Positions 1-13,500 of a DNA stretch of 64,000 nucleotides are shown here, one piece after another. The stretch spans positions 62,001 through 126,000 of the forward strand of contig WBMV01005068.1 of NCBI GenBank assembly GCA_013396655.1, given 5' to 3'. The translations under genes were made by a program, and so were the position numbers. The notes beneath the pieces were generated by a model, which made no database searches, was not told where the DNA came from, and worked only from the letters and a program-made list of their open reading frames with translations. This DNA is from Campylorhamphus procurvoides (taxonomy: Eukaryota; Chordata; Aves; Passeriformes; Dendrocolaptidae). Numbering within the stretch: position 1 is the stretch's first letter; every line of letters begins with the position of its first letter.

Positions 1-3000
1 GATTTTGGTGTAGTGGAACTTCCTTTATTTCCAGTTGAATATGCTCTATATTCAGCCTGTTGTAAGCTCAGTGCTGAGGCTCATTGGGTCATTTTTAACT
101 CATTTGAAATCCACTGCTATTGTATGGAACACAACACATTGCACGTCATGGTAATACCTGTTTTGTGTCATTTTCAGTTCCAGAGGGTTGGATACCCTCC
201 AGATTTGGAATGATGGGCAGTTTGGGAGTGGTGATACCATGCAAACAAGCTGATATCTGTATTCATATTTTAGTGCTAGTTGTAGCTTCAAAACTGTCCA
301 CGCACACTGTAATTGGGGAAAAAAGTAAAAAAAAAAAATGTATGATGTGGCACAGGAATATCAGTGTTATTATCAAGAATTCATGGCTTTCAATACAGCA
401 GCAGAGGCACAATGGAAAAGAAGTAAAGATGCTTATTTTGAGGTTCCTCAAGGGTCAGTGGGGAACGAAAATTGACAGCAGCAGCAGCTGCTGCAGGAGT
501 CTCATCAGCAAAAGAAAACCCTTGTGTTCCTCAAACCCAATTTCCAATAGTGCCACAGTCCATGTTCCTTATGAAGTGCCATATATTAAGCTCTCATGGG
601 CAGAGAGAAGCCTGAAGTACTTCTGGTTCTTATAATGGCTTTTTTCTTTCAACCTAAACTACTGCTTTGGAGCAGGGAGCAACATTTCACAAGGAGAGAT
701 GCTTGCAAGGGCTTTGGGACCTCCAGGGAAAGGAGAAAAAGTGTCCACCAGTTCTGCTCACCCAGAGTGCTGTTTAATTTACCTTGGGATCTTACCGGGC
801 TTAGTTAATTTGTTAGCAAAATCATGACATCAGCTCTTAAGGAGTTGTCATATTTAGTTACATGTAGGCTGCTATTGCTGCAAATCAGATAAAATGGAGC
901 AGCAAGACAGTCTGTGCTGAATGATGTAGGAACACATGCCAATGTTACCTATTTTCTTTTCTGTATAGGCTCAAGGCACTCCTGTGCAGGTGCGTGAAGC
1001 AAGATCCCAAGAATCATTTAGCTATTTTAAATTTATTTAAGGAATATTGTGATTGTGTTAATTATATATTAACAACAAGGGAATAAATCTAAAAATGAGA
1101 TCACAACATGATTCTGTGAAACCACTACCACTGACATAACTTTTTACAGAACTTACTTTTGCTTTTGCCCAGTTGCCACATAATGTATAGAATGCCAGCT
1201 TAAATTATCTTCTTTTTACACGTAGTCTGATATAATAATTTCAGTTTAATTTTACAACCCCCATAAATCACACCACTTATAGTGACAGTCATTGTTTTGT
1301 TAATAACCACAGTTTCTGAACTTTTCCAGTGGGATTCTGATATTAAATGTGGCTACAGAAGAAGTCAAAATGCATTCCCCTTACTGTTGAAGTACCATCA
1401 GCAAGTTTCTGGGCTTTTATGTCCTTTTTAAGAAGCTGAATAAACTAGGGCCTTTAGCTTCATTAACCTGCAAAATTTCAGTGCTAGCGGCTACATGTAA
1501 GTGTGCATGCTGTTTACCCACCCATCAAGTTTGGGTAGAGATAAGTTTATCAACTGATCACAAAAAAATGTTCCCCCACTTTAGCAGAATCATGGAATCC
1601 TTTGATTTATTATTAGTGTGTTCTTTGCAATACCATGACATGGACATGTGCATGTTGTTATGACCTGGCTGGGCAAACTTCAGGGTGAGTTGTAAGCTTG
1701 TCGTGAGACATTCCCAGCTCTGCTGTCGCTGGCACCTGCTCCTCCTTGGGCAGTGCTGGTGGTGAAAAGTCTATGCAGGCTGTTACAGTACACATTTAAT
1801 TGCAACACTGGCAAGTCTGGCACACTGTGCTTTTAAGGGTAGCAGAGGCTGTGGTGATTTGATAATGAATTCGCTTTAAAACCCAGCAAATAATAGCGCA
1901 CAAGAGCATCTGACAGCTGCTTTCCCCAGCTAAATCCCACCACTGAGACTTGATTCCAAGAAAAATAACAATTCAGACATGGTTAGTAGTGCTTCAGCTT
2001 GGAATACGAGGCTTGTCTTGACAGGGGAAAGAATCATTTGTACTGTACTAGCTTTTCATGAGCTGGGCACAGGCGTGAATCTCTCCAATGGCAAAATAAA
2101 GCTGTCAGAAAGCTTTTTCATAAGATGCCATGGACATCAAAATGACAGTTCTCCCTCCTGACCTTTTTTATAGGTTGCTAATTCTGAAAGAAAAGTCATC
2201 TTTGCCTCCCTGTTTGTGGATTCAGACACTGACATGAGGAGCAGTTGTGATATTAGAACAAATACAGATACTCCAAAAACCAGGAGTACCCCATAGCCTT
2301 ACTGAAAAGATGCTTTAACTAAATGTCTATTATCTGGGAAAAGATTCTGTATTTGCTGCTTTATATTTTGAAATTGATATATACATGTAGGAAATACGTT
2401 CTTTGAAAAATGAACAGGCAAACATGCAGGCACATGAGAATACTTTCATGCACTGAAGGACATGGCAATGGCCACCAGCACAAGGCATGAGCATCACAAA
2501 GCAGGCAGGAATTTTGTCTCTCAAGAAGATCCCTTCTTTTCTGTCTTTACCGAACACTGCTGAAAGTTTGGGCTCTTCTGTTAGGCCAGTCTTTATGCAC
2601 CAAAACATAACTGAAACACAAGAAGTATGGGGAGGACTCATTGCAGAAGCCTTCCCTTCCAGGATGTGTGGCAAAGCCAGAGCTCCTGCCTGGACATCTG
2701 AACATCTAATTCGAGTTCCTGATATTGAAGGTCATGGAATTTCTCCTAGTTTGGGTTGTGGAGATGGTTATCCTTATCCACTGCAAAATGCACTACTTTA
2801 TGGCTGTGGAGGGAAAGGATATGGCAATTAATTCTTATGTGCTCTTAAGAAAACAGTAAATAGGCTGTGTTACAATAAGATTTATTGACATTTTGGATGC
2901 TTTTTGCAAGTGTTTTTCCAATATTTATCTTCATTTTCTCTTAAAATCTTAAGAACATTTTCTATTTATAGATTTTTTTTAAGTATAACATAATTCTGAA

Positions 3001-6000
3001 TATCTTACAAAGGAAAAGAAACCCCATATCTTTCTAAGTACTGTTTCATTAAAATGCTTTGGCTATGAATTTGGATATCAAATCATATCAATTCTTATTT
3101 TAACAAGCTGGTCTTGGTCCAGTCCTCTTTCTAAGCAGCCTTTAAATCTCAAATTTCCATGCAATTTAAACAGCCTTTGCAAATAAATAGTGCTTTCAAA
3201 TAGACCAGCCAGGTTAGTGAGCTTATAAAGAAAACAAACTTTTGTGGCTAGTAAAAGAAAAAAAAGAAACAAAAAAATCATTGGATACTGCCACCATGTG
3301 AACTAAATTAGACATGAGAACCTACAAAATTAAAACTATCATAAATAATAAACAAAAAGCTTCAAGTCATATTTCCATTAAACACTCCAGCAGCTGTAAA
3401 TTAGATATCCCTAATTTTCTGAAATGGCCAAGGGTTCTTTCAGGTTCTTTTCCTTTTGTTGGCTTGGTTTTGAAACTCTTTTCTGCCCCAAGTTTGTGAT
3501 GTGCTCAAATGCCTCATTTGTGTTGCCATTAGGGTTTGGCTAATCATAACTCTTAGTCATTAGTAGAATGATGACCTCAGATGCAATCTCTACTCATAAA
3601 TACTAAGCACTCATTATATCTTTCCCAACTGGTTGCAAAGAAAAATGATTTATCAGTAAAATGAGAGTAACATCATAAAAAATGACTTCACTTATAATAG
3701 TCATATTAAATTCACACATATGTATTGCACAGCACATTAGTGAGCAAGAAGTATTACTGAAAAAATAGAAAATTGGTAAAATATTAATAAAAAATCCAAT
3801 AATCTCAATACAACCACACATAGATACTATATAAGAACACTCATTTTATTTTAGGAGGTTCACTTTAAAAGTCAGTTTCTACACAGGTACTACCATTAAA
3901 ATATGGAAATGTGACCCTGCCAGGCAGACTCTCCCCTGAGTTCTCTGTTTCAAGTAATTCAGCCTTCTGGGTGATCACTTAAACTGGCAGAGCTTGCCCA
4001 CAGTGCCCCCGGGTTGCAAAGGAGCAACATCTCTCGCAGTTTGGGATCTTCAATGCCAGTGGCTGCTCCTGCCATGGAACTCATCAACAGCTGCTCCTTC
4101 AGCCTGGCAGGCACTTCTGAGGCAGGAGACTGGTGCAGCAAACCTGCAAGGCTCTAATCACCTTCCTGCTGCTCCTAAGCATGCACAGAATGATAGACGT
4201 GAGGACAAATCAAAGCAGTACAAAATAAACTAGGTCAGCAAAGCCTACCCAGCTTTGACACCCTTGACTTTAAGAATCCTAGACTGGGACACGTGGATGT
4301 ACTTGATGCATGGGTGGCATCAAACCACCTTTGCTTATTTTTCCCAAATGCTAAGTCTTCAAAAGCTGAGATAAATGGCTTACAATGTTCATAAAAATTA
4401 TTTGACCTGAGTGGAATAGGTCCTGCTGCTGGTGTAGGGAAAAAAGATGGCAATAAGAAGCAAGGTGAAAGCTGTGAAGTGTACAGCCATTTTAGCAATC
4501 TTGAACTTTTTAAACAGTGACATAATTATTCTTTCAGTGTCTGTTTCTTCAATGCAATATCAGATAGGATTCCTGCACAGGCGTTAATGAACCATAACCT
4601 TATATTGAGTTACCCTTGTATGAAGCTAAAGGTACTGTGTGTTATAGTGTAGCTTAATGCAAAATGCACGTGTGAAGAATGTATTTCAGTCAAAACTAGA
4701 AGAATTATACTTGGCTTTCCAATGTGCAGATTGATTTTTTTTTATTTTTTTCTTAAATTTTTGTCTTTAACTTCGTCATTGCATATTATCCCTGGGAAAT
4801 AGCTTTCATTTCTACTTATGATAAATTTAAGTGTCCAAAATTACAGTATGTTTTTGAAAGACATCTTTGGGCCTATTCTGCCAGTAACAAGAACTGGGTA
4901 ATTAGATCAACCTGTCCCATTAAATAATAACTGAAGTGAACAAAAGAATCTTTTCTGAAAATAATAACAATTATACATCTTGTGCAATTGTTGTTGATGT
5001 TCTTTAGCATTTGTTGTTAGGGAGTCTGTAATATTAATGGATAACTGGAAGGGATGCGTTAAAAATAAATAAATTAGGAGTTCAATTGAAAGCTATCCAG
5101 TCCCATAAATGAAGAGTTAATTGCTTGCATGGGAACAGATAAATGTAGTTGTTGAATATAGGCAGCGTCCCCAATAAGTAATTTTCACCAATCTTGTTTT
5201 TCAGAGACTATAAGTCCTTGACTTCCATTTCAAAGTGTTCCTAGCAATTTTTTATAAATCATTCCCTTTTATTTTAAGGACCAGACAGAGGTCAGGAAAC
5301 TTTCCTGACAGGCAAAAGCAGGATAATCCTTATGCAGAGCAAGTGCTAGCTTGCTTTGGTTTGCCACAAGGGGCTGCAAATGTAGGTAGAACACACAAGT
5401 TCAGAACAGAATTAGGCAAATTAATGTTCCATAAACAGCCACTAACAGGAAGAGGCCTAAATATACCCTCTAACATCCTTAACACAGTGATTGAATGCTG
5501 AGGGACTGCAAAGAGAATCAACCACAAGTAATAGTGACACTCAGATCTGTGCTCCAAATCTTGCCTCCCATTCACCTTCCCAGGAACAGAACTCCGGTGT
5601 GACAGGCCATGTTCTTAGCAGGACTGCCAGTATTGACTTCTTCCCAAAACGAAGTGCTCAGACTGGAGAAGAGCTGGGACACAGAACCAAGGAGATGGTT
5701 TACATGTAAATGCTTCTGTAAATACATCTTGTTTGTATTTACAGAAGTTAGAAAAGGTGCATAAGAATAATTGCTGGCATGGAGTGCAGCCACCTTCCTC
5801 TCAGCAGAAGCAGCATAACACTTCCAGTCTTCCTGCAACAGCCATGGGAGCCAGCCAGGCTTTTCAGAGCCTTGGTACAAAAAGGGTTGTCTTTTAATGA
5901 AGGAAGACACAAGAGACTGGAAGAAAATTTGTTATAAGGAGGAGACTGTTAATGAAAGAGAAGTCTTTAGCTTCCCCAGGTAGTTTACAAATAAATACAA

Positions 6001-9000
6001 TTATTAGGGCTCTGAGGGTTGTATTTTGAATAGAGCCTTCTAAATGCTGAGTGACATGGAGCATCTGTCCACTTCACTGAGTTCCCTAATCTGAGTTCTC
6101 TCAGTATTGCTGCTTCAGTTACTAGTACTGAACACCTAGAAATAAGAGCCCTAAAATATTGAAAGTAGCACCATTTTAATTAATCAGTTGCATTTAGAAA
6201 TAATAAAACCAACGGTTTATATTAAGTTCTCAGTAGAATATAAAGCATACTTTCAAAAGTTATTCATTTTGAGACTGTTCAGCTGTGGTAGAAATAAATA
6301 CATTATTGACTGTTAAGAGTTCTGTTTATACTACATTAACTTTTGTTGGGTATGGTTTTATATTAAATGAAATAGTTTACACAGAAATGCATTTATTAGA
6401 TGAAAAAGGAATTATTTTTCTATGACACTCAGAACCTGAGAGAATACAAAGTTTGCTTAGTCTTTACTTTTTCTTGAATATTCTGTACAGGAGGCAAACT
6501 TGATAGAAAACACTGATGACCAGATTCTCTACATACTGTGATCTAATAACTGGAGATCTGGACCAACATTGCACATGAATTTAAATAAAAACTCATATTT
6601 TGCATTAATTTTAACCAAAGTCCAGCACTCCAAAGACATTGCAATTGCATGTAAATGTTAAAGGCTTCCTTGTGTGTGCATGTGTGAGAGAGATTCAAAT
6701 CAGTACAAATATCATATGTCTGGTGTTATGGCCAATGCTCTTATGTCCACATGCTGTTCTTTACTGTGAGGTTACAGGATCTCCTAAAAGCTGGATATCT
6801 TTGTCCATTTTCTTGGTATCCACATTTGACTCCCATAATAGCTTACTTTTCTGCTGGGTAACAAGCACACAATAGCTTGCAAGTGGCTTCTCTTCAAAAA
6901 GGGAAGTGGAGAGGCATCCTGGTCATCACTCAGTGCACACAAACTTAAACTCTTCCCACAGCAGCCCTTGGCTGTTTTGTGTCCAAATAGCAGTTTGCAT
7001 CAAGACTTGATTCTGAAAAATACCGTGGCAGGCAGAGTGTCTCCCTCCTGCTCCATGATCTCAGGATACTATTTGTCCACAAAAGCTTGGGAGGGGTGGG
7101 AAAAAGCACTCAATCAATGACAACAGTTAAAAGCTATCCCATGGCTCAAAATTTATTCCTAATGTAAGAAAAGGTAATGTAAAAACCAGAAAAAATATCT
7201 TCTGGTACTACTTGTCATTGCAATACGCTTGAAAATTTACATATATAACTTTTCCCCCCCACTGTTTTTTGTCCTTAAAATGAATCTATATAGTTTTAAT
7301 GTCACAAAGCCAATACTATTGATGTTTTAGCAGAATAATAATATGATAAAATAGTCTGATGCTTAGAATTGCATCCATTAATGATCAGTCTTCATGTTGG
7401 ACTGCACAACAACTTCTACTTGGACCAGCCTTTTGTAAAAGCTTCTAAAACAGAGAAAAAAACCCACAAAGGGCTCTGGGGCAGAAAGATTTGCATTCTC
7501 AAGAGGAGACTATAGATGTACTAAAGAGAGTGAAGTGTGAGAGGGGAACAGTGATCCTGTGTCTAAATATTTTTTTCCTCCATCCTTCTCCCTTCTAGTA
7601 TTTATTTTCTATTGCTTTTTTAGTCTCTCCATTTGCAGAGTTTTATTATTTTCTATGCCCAGCCATAGCGTTGTCTACAATATAACTTCATAGCATTCCT
7701 GATTTGAAGCATATGAACATCAGACAAAGTGCTGCTCATCTTTTTCCTGGCTGACATGAGGCAGGAAGACCACAGAGAGCCATTCTCGTTTGTCTGGCAT
7801 GAAGCAAATGGGACACAACTGTGTCTCTAACCTTTCTTTCGTTAACCATAGGAGCTCCCAGACGTCTCACATGGACACTGTGGTGCAGGCTGGTCTGGTG
7901 TGAGACTCATCTTCCTCCTGTGCGTGGGGTTATGTTCTGACGGGAGGTATATACCATGCATGGCTGCCAGCTAAGGAGACCTGTGTGCCAGGATCCCCTC
8001 TGCCAACAGCCCTGCACTGAGATGCCAGGCTATCAGTGTCTCCTGGTGGTGTTCACAAGGCATTGCCGTGATCACTGGTTGTGGGGATGTCTAGCAAAAA
8101 ATGTTCTGAATGCAAACCCCCCTAAAATTATACATCCCCTCCTTGACCTTTCTGAAAATTTTGAACACGCATGTTAGTCTCTTCTTAAATTCGTGTTCCT
8201 AAGCCTGACAGGACGTCTCTTTTTGGGAATGGAGAAAAAAGTGTCCAAATGGGGCTGCATCACTAGCTAGCATATATGCACAATGAAAACAATAGATGTG
8301 AAAAATAGCTCTGTCTAATTTCAAATACATTCTGGGTTTAAAACTGTACCTCAATTGTCAATTAAATGAGTTCAAACATGCCCCATTTGTCTGTCACCAT
8401 GGTCTGTGACAGCCGTCACTGTAGTCTGTAATTCTGCTGTCACTTTCATCTGCTTAGTTATTCTACCTGTTTCTGAATTTTTAATCCTCTTTTTGAGAAT
8501 TCTAAGTAACTTTTTTTTCTGGTGCTTTAATTAGGAGTTTTGCTTCCCAGTGAATTACTTGCTGACTGAATCATGCAAACCTTCTCTTGACAGGAAGGGT
8601 GTAAACAAAGAGAATTTTGACTAACAGTCAAAACTGCAGCACTGCCTCTACACCATAAAAACTAACTTCAAAGATGAGATGGGGGGGAAAATAAAGCAGG
8701 AATTTTAGATATCATTAGTGCTGCAGTTGGATCCTGTATCAGTAAAAGCCATTCTGTGATTCGCTGTGGGGAGATTACATTTACCCTTAAATGCTTATTA
8801 AATAGTCTCTGGTAAGCCAGGGCTGTGTGCTGTCAGAATTGTTGGATTGTATTGCGGGTTGGGAATGCTGCTGCAGCGTTCACATGGAACGCTCTTCTGA
8901 CTTGCAGCTCTTGGTTCCATGATAATGGAGCCACAGGGGCCAAAATGACCCGTTTGGGGTCCAGAATAAAGCCAGGCTATTGGTGTTCCCATTACATTAG

Positions 9001-10379
9001 CACTAGAGCTGAACGGCCTGTGCAGCCTCGAAACACTCAAGAAAAGCCTTCAGCTGCCACCAATTGTTCACATTACTGGATTTTCCTTACCTTATATGAT
9101 GCTTAGCTATTCAAACACATTGGAGAAACTGTTTGCAGAGAGCTGTGTATTTTGGGATTCTCGAAACATATGTACAGCTATTTGGTTGCTCTCTTCATCT
9201 CTGGAATTTAATTTTCTTTAAAGTTTGGTGTGAATTACTTTCAGCATAGGTCTACAATAAGTAGATTTATAGTCTAGGTGACCAAATCTAATTGTGAAAT
9301 GGCTATTTTAAGGATTATGCCTGTAGTTTTATGGGGAAGTGTGAGATGTACAAACAGAAAATTATCAAAAGTAGAATATCAATTATATAGGACTTTACTT
9401 GTAAAGTTTATTAATAAGTTAATTCCATGCAAATAGCTTAATTTGATTTAATGTAAAAATACCAACAGCAGACTAGATTAGATAAGACTTTCTTAAAAAG
9501 CACTGAGCTCAATAATTTTTTGTCAATGTGAAAAATCACTAAAATAAGTACATTGAGACTTATTGAGTTATTCACATGTGTTTGAAGTTAAGTTCACATT
9601 TAAGTGCCTTGCTGAACTAGGGTTAAAAAAAATCCAGTAAGGCAGTTTTTTAGATTAGAAATTAAAGGGGAGGGGTTTTATTTGTTTCTTTACACATAAG
9701 AGGCTTTGCTAGTCCAACAGGATTAGAAATAAACAGAGAACTGTATGAAAATGTCAAGTTACAGACCCAATGCCAAGAAATATGATTAAATCAAGGTTCA
9801 GATCACCTTTGCTAACATACTAATTTTTTTAAAAATATATATGTTTTTAAATGGCTAAGATGCTTCTGGAGTTTGATAATAGCTCTTTACATCTTGTTTT
9901 GGAAAAGCTGGAGAGAGCATGATGACCATGCTTGTTTTCCTCTGAAGACAGAATGATTTTCAATTAAAGCTGTTATTTGAAATAAAAATTGAAAAAAATT
10001 TTAAAAATAAAAGAAATTCCTATTTCTGTGCAGCATTTGTGTTCATATATTGAAATAATCTATCTGATCCATGTGAGCTTGAAAATAATTATAGAATCCC
10101 ACATATTTTTTATTATATAAACAGAGAACAATTAAAAAGTTAAAGAGCATATAAGATAAAAAATAATTCATTATAAATACAGAAAAGAAGATGTGTTCTG
10201 TTTACCTGGTAAGATCCTTTGATTTGTTTATGAAATGTATGCATTTGTTTGCCAGAAGTGTGGGATCGCTCCCGTTATGTGCTGTCAGTGTTTGCATATT
10301 GAACACCTGAGCTCAGCCAATGCATTGGGGAGCTCCCCCTCTCTGATGCAGCATAACCTGGTGCTTTCCTTCCTTGCAG
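1..10379 (+). other. CNTNAP2: CNTNAP2 intron, 3' part (upstream intron)
   Basis: This is non-coding sequence upstream of the first recognised exon, and its 5' splice site lies outside the window. It ends in a good acceptor: a pyrimidine-rich tract (CTTTCCTTCCTTGCAG) with AG at 10378-10379. The intron is phase 1, because two exon bases are needed to complete the first codon. I saw no CR1 or LTR sequence here, and no stretch that translates into an upstream CNTNAP2 exon. Somewhat GC-richer patches without a recognised identity lie at about 3940-4190, 7850-8100 and 8820-9060. A perfect hairpin at 5713-5747 is listed separately. The strand and intron assignment rest on the exon that follows. Confidence 0.85.
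5713..5747. repeat. Perfect 14-bp inverted repeat (hairpin)
   Basis: The left arm 5713-5726 (CTTCTGTAAATACA) is the exact reverse complement of the right arm 5734-5747, with a 7-base loop between them. A further small palindrome (TTTACATGTAAA) lies directly upstream at about 5700-5711. There is no thymine run or gene end that would make this a terminator. It could be a chance palindrome in AT-rich DNA, a remnant of a small inverted-repeat element, or a structured RNA segment of the intron transcript. Confidence 0.6.
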
Positions 10380-10536
10380 AAGGCAGCCCGTATACGTGGT
10401 GGGTTGGCAAAGCCAACGAGAAGCACTACTACTGGGGCGGATCAGGGCCCGGCATTCAGAAATGCGCCTGCGGCATCGAGCGCAACTGCACGGATCCCAA
10501 GTACTACTGCAACTGTGATGCTGACTACAAGCAATG
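10380..10536 (+). CDS. CNTNAP2: CNTNAP2 internal exon, fibrinogen-like domain (exon A)
   Basis: This is a 157-nt internal exon of contactin-associated protein-like 2 (Caspr2). Caspr2 is a single-pass neurexin-superfamily adhesion protein that partners contactin-2 and clusters Kv1 potassium channels at juxtaparanodes. Frame: the first two bases (AA) complete a codon begun in the previous exon, then GGC AGC CCG TAT ACG TGG TGG. The peptide includes [44 protein letters not shown] and a split W. The [15 protein letters not shown] block and the five cysteines in [18 protein letters not shown] are diagnostic of the Caspr2 fibrinogen-like domain; as recalled, CNTNAP4 and CNTNAP5 differ clearly here. 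NCT is a possible N-glycosylation sequon. Acceptor AG is at 10378-10379 and donor GTGAGT starts at 10537. The exon ends with TG, so the following intron is phase 2. It is GC-richer than its surroundings, as expected for a conserved exon. By the human protein layout it lies around residues 700-755; I do not assign an exon number. Confidence 0.96.
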
Positions 10537-13500
10537 GTGAGTGCTTCATGAGGAGGCAGGATGGGAATGACCAAATCTCTTCACTACTACAACACTGTCA
10601 TTGCTTTAAATATATCTATTTTTCAATATTTCCTTTCTTACCAAAGAACAAAGGCAAAAATACTATATTTGTGATCCTTCCTGCAATATATCTACCCATG
10701 TCCTCGTTTCCATTTTTTATTCATGGTATCTGTGGCTGCCAAATATAAGGAATATATTTGTGTTCTCAAGCCCACTAAGCTACAGAAAACAATTCTAGCA
10801 TTGCAAAGGCTATGCTCATAGGAAAGGGCAGCATTTTGGCTGCCCATGCAGCTTTGTTGCCATCAAGTTCAGTTATATTACAATACAGTATTGATATTAT
10901 CTCTGCAACTTCATTTTTTCCCCCTGAAATTTCTCCTTTTCATGGTATTGGTGCTGCATTTGAATGTGAGAGATATCAATTGAAATCACTGATCTAATGC
11001 CTCTCACCCTCACTGTCCCTTTTTCATGAGAAAAATGTGTTAAGAACTACACCCAATGTATATTATAGACCAAAGCTCTGTATTTCAGAACAAGGTGTTA
11101 GACTTTGCATGAGACAATTAAGTATTCCTTTTCCTCTTGGGTTGAGAATACAAACCATTAGCCAGTTTGGGGTGAGACACTGAGAATTAGTTCTAATTGC
11201 CTCTCTAATAAGTAGTTATTGATTCATCTTACATAGTTTTTCAGCTTTAAGTCTAAAATAGAATTATCATACAAGATATACAACTGTTTACTCAGAATCC
11301 ATACATGAATACATTTATATTATATTTCTCTAGATGCATATCAGAATTTTTTCAGAACATCTACTCTTTATTACAGGACTGTTTATGAAAAGTAATTATA
11401 TAACTGGATATTACATTCTAATCTGTGGTGTGTGCAAATCACAGGAAGAAATGAATGCCTTATTATAGTCTTTAAGAGCATTTAGTTCAAGATCCATATT
11501 TTCAGTTTGGTTTAGGAGGAATCAAGGCCTTTCCATAGCCATACCTTTTGGGTTTGGGAGTTATTTTGAGGAATCCTAGATAGGAATTTTATCTAGCCAG
11601 GTTGACCAATATTTAAAAAACAAGAGAGCTCCAGAGGAGAGGAGACCTTGATGACTTCAAGCATCAGAGACAGAATTTAAGCAGGGCCTGCAGCTCCGTT
11701 GTGCTCAGTGCTGGTGACAGCGAAACAGCTCCTGGTTTGGGCACGGGATCTGCAGCAGCTCATGATGGGCAGAGAGGTCACGGATCACAGACTGACAAAG
11801 CAGCGTGCCATGCCGCAGCTGTCACACTGCTCCTCAGCACCACTGATGTTAGAGAAACCTATGGTCCTCTGAGCCAGAAGGACTGAGCAAATGCTGGACT
11901 GGGGCTGAGAGGCCAGGTGGGACTTCTGCAGTAATTCCATGTCCTGTCCATAGCTGGGAGCACTGCATTTGATTGCAGCGTATCTACAGTGATGGTCTGC
12001 TGCGGCCCACATAATATGGGTAAAGTTGTTTGGGGTTTTTGGGGGGGCTGCAGGCTGGAGAAGTCACTAGCCAGAGCAGCAACTATATTAGAAAAGGTAA
12101 GGTAGAGAAATGGGAAAATAAGTCTGCTGTGTGGGAATTGAGAGAAAGAAAGGTGAAGAAGAAGAGTGAGATTCAGCACAGAGATTTTTAAAGGAGACTG
12201 GGGAGCCACTGAGGAGTGGGTCAGGCTGAATCAGAACAATGTAATGTAAGTAGAATATTGTCCACATTTTTTATTGTCAATGTTAGAACTTGTGTTAGAA
12301 ATGAAGAAAAGAATTACAGTATGCTGAATGATCCCATAGCAAAGTCAAGAGAATGCTTCCCTGGAGAACTGGATTCTAACCCTGCCTCTGGAACCACATT
12401 CCTTTATGATGCTTCCAAAGCCTCATAAGCCATTTTATCACAGATCAGTCATTAGTTTGATCCTAATTTTCTGAGTATCTAATTGGAAACCCAGAGGGCC
12501 CCTTTGTGGAAATCAGCTGTAGCCAGACTAAGGGATCACTCTCTGAATGCAGCAAATGCTGTCCTTCCCAAAAAAAAAAACAAAAAGCCTGTAGGAATCT
12601 CAAATTGAGCACTAAGTAAATGTTTTCAGCCTCAACATCCAATCTACAGAATGGAAATTATGCCAGATACTAGCTCATGGAGGTGTTGCAAAGATAGGTA
12701 GATATATGAAGCAATCATCTGCTGTACTAATGAGCACTATAAAAAACCCAGTGAGGAAATGCAGTCTTCATAGGAAGATTTGAACTAACAGACATAAAAT
12801 GGGGCCTACATATTGAAGCATATTGAAGTAAATCTGGAGAGTGAGCAGTGTTTTACTAAATGAGTATTGTCTGCCTCCTATACTGAATAACACCAAAGCT
12901 CTCCATAACAAATACCGATCTGCGACCAGTCAAGGGCTGTATCATGGTGGTAGGTACAGGGAACAAATTAAAGCTCTTTGGGCAGCTTGAAATGCTTCTT
13001 TTTCCTAAATATTGTGTTCGGTTTGATTTGGGGTTTTCATCCAAGTACATGAGTGATTTTGTGTAACTACAGAACCAGCTGTGTCTATCACAGGCTCAGT
13101 TACAGGATAACTTTTCCCAGGCACATATACAATAGCCTTGATAAACCTTACATCTAGATGGGTGCTCTATTAATGCTTATCAAAATGTCACTGAGCAACT
13201 TTACATTTCTCTATTTGAATAAAATAGTTGTAGAGCTGTTTAGCACCTGCCTAATGTGTTGATTATTGTGCCTGGGTGGTAGATAAGCCAAATGGTAGAT
13301 ATTGCCAGTGAATTTGAATACATAATTCAAATGTATGTGTATTTGCACATATCATCTAAAATAGAAATCCATGTTGTTGCTGCAGTGTAAGTATTGACTA
13401 ATCATTTTTGTCATGATGAAGAAACTAAAACACAGGTGGGAAGAGCTTCACCCAGAGTAATCCTACCAAAATGATCCTCAGACCCAAATTATCCATGGCT

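Noticed and set aside
120..635. 171-codon open frame near the window start
   Set aside because: Biased composition, no recognisable domain, crosses a poly-A run, and lies in an intron of a gene on the same strand. It looks like a chance frame.
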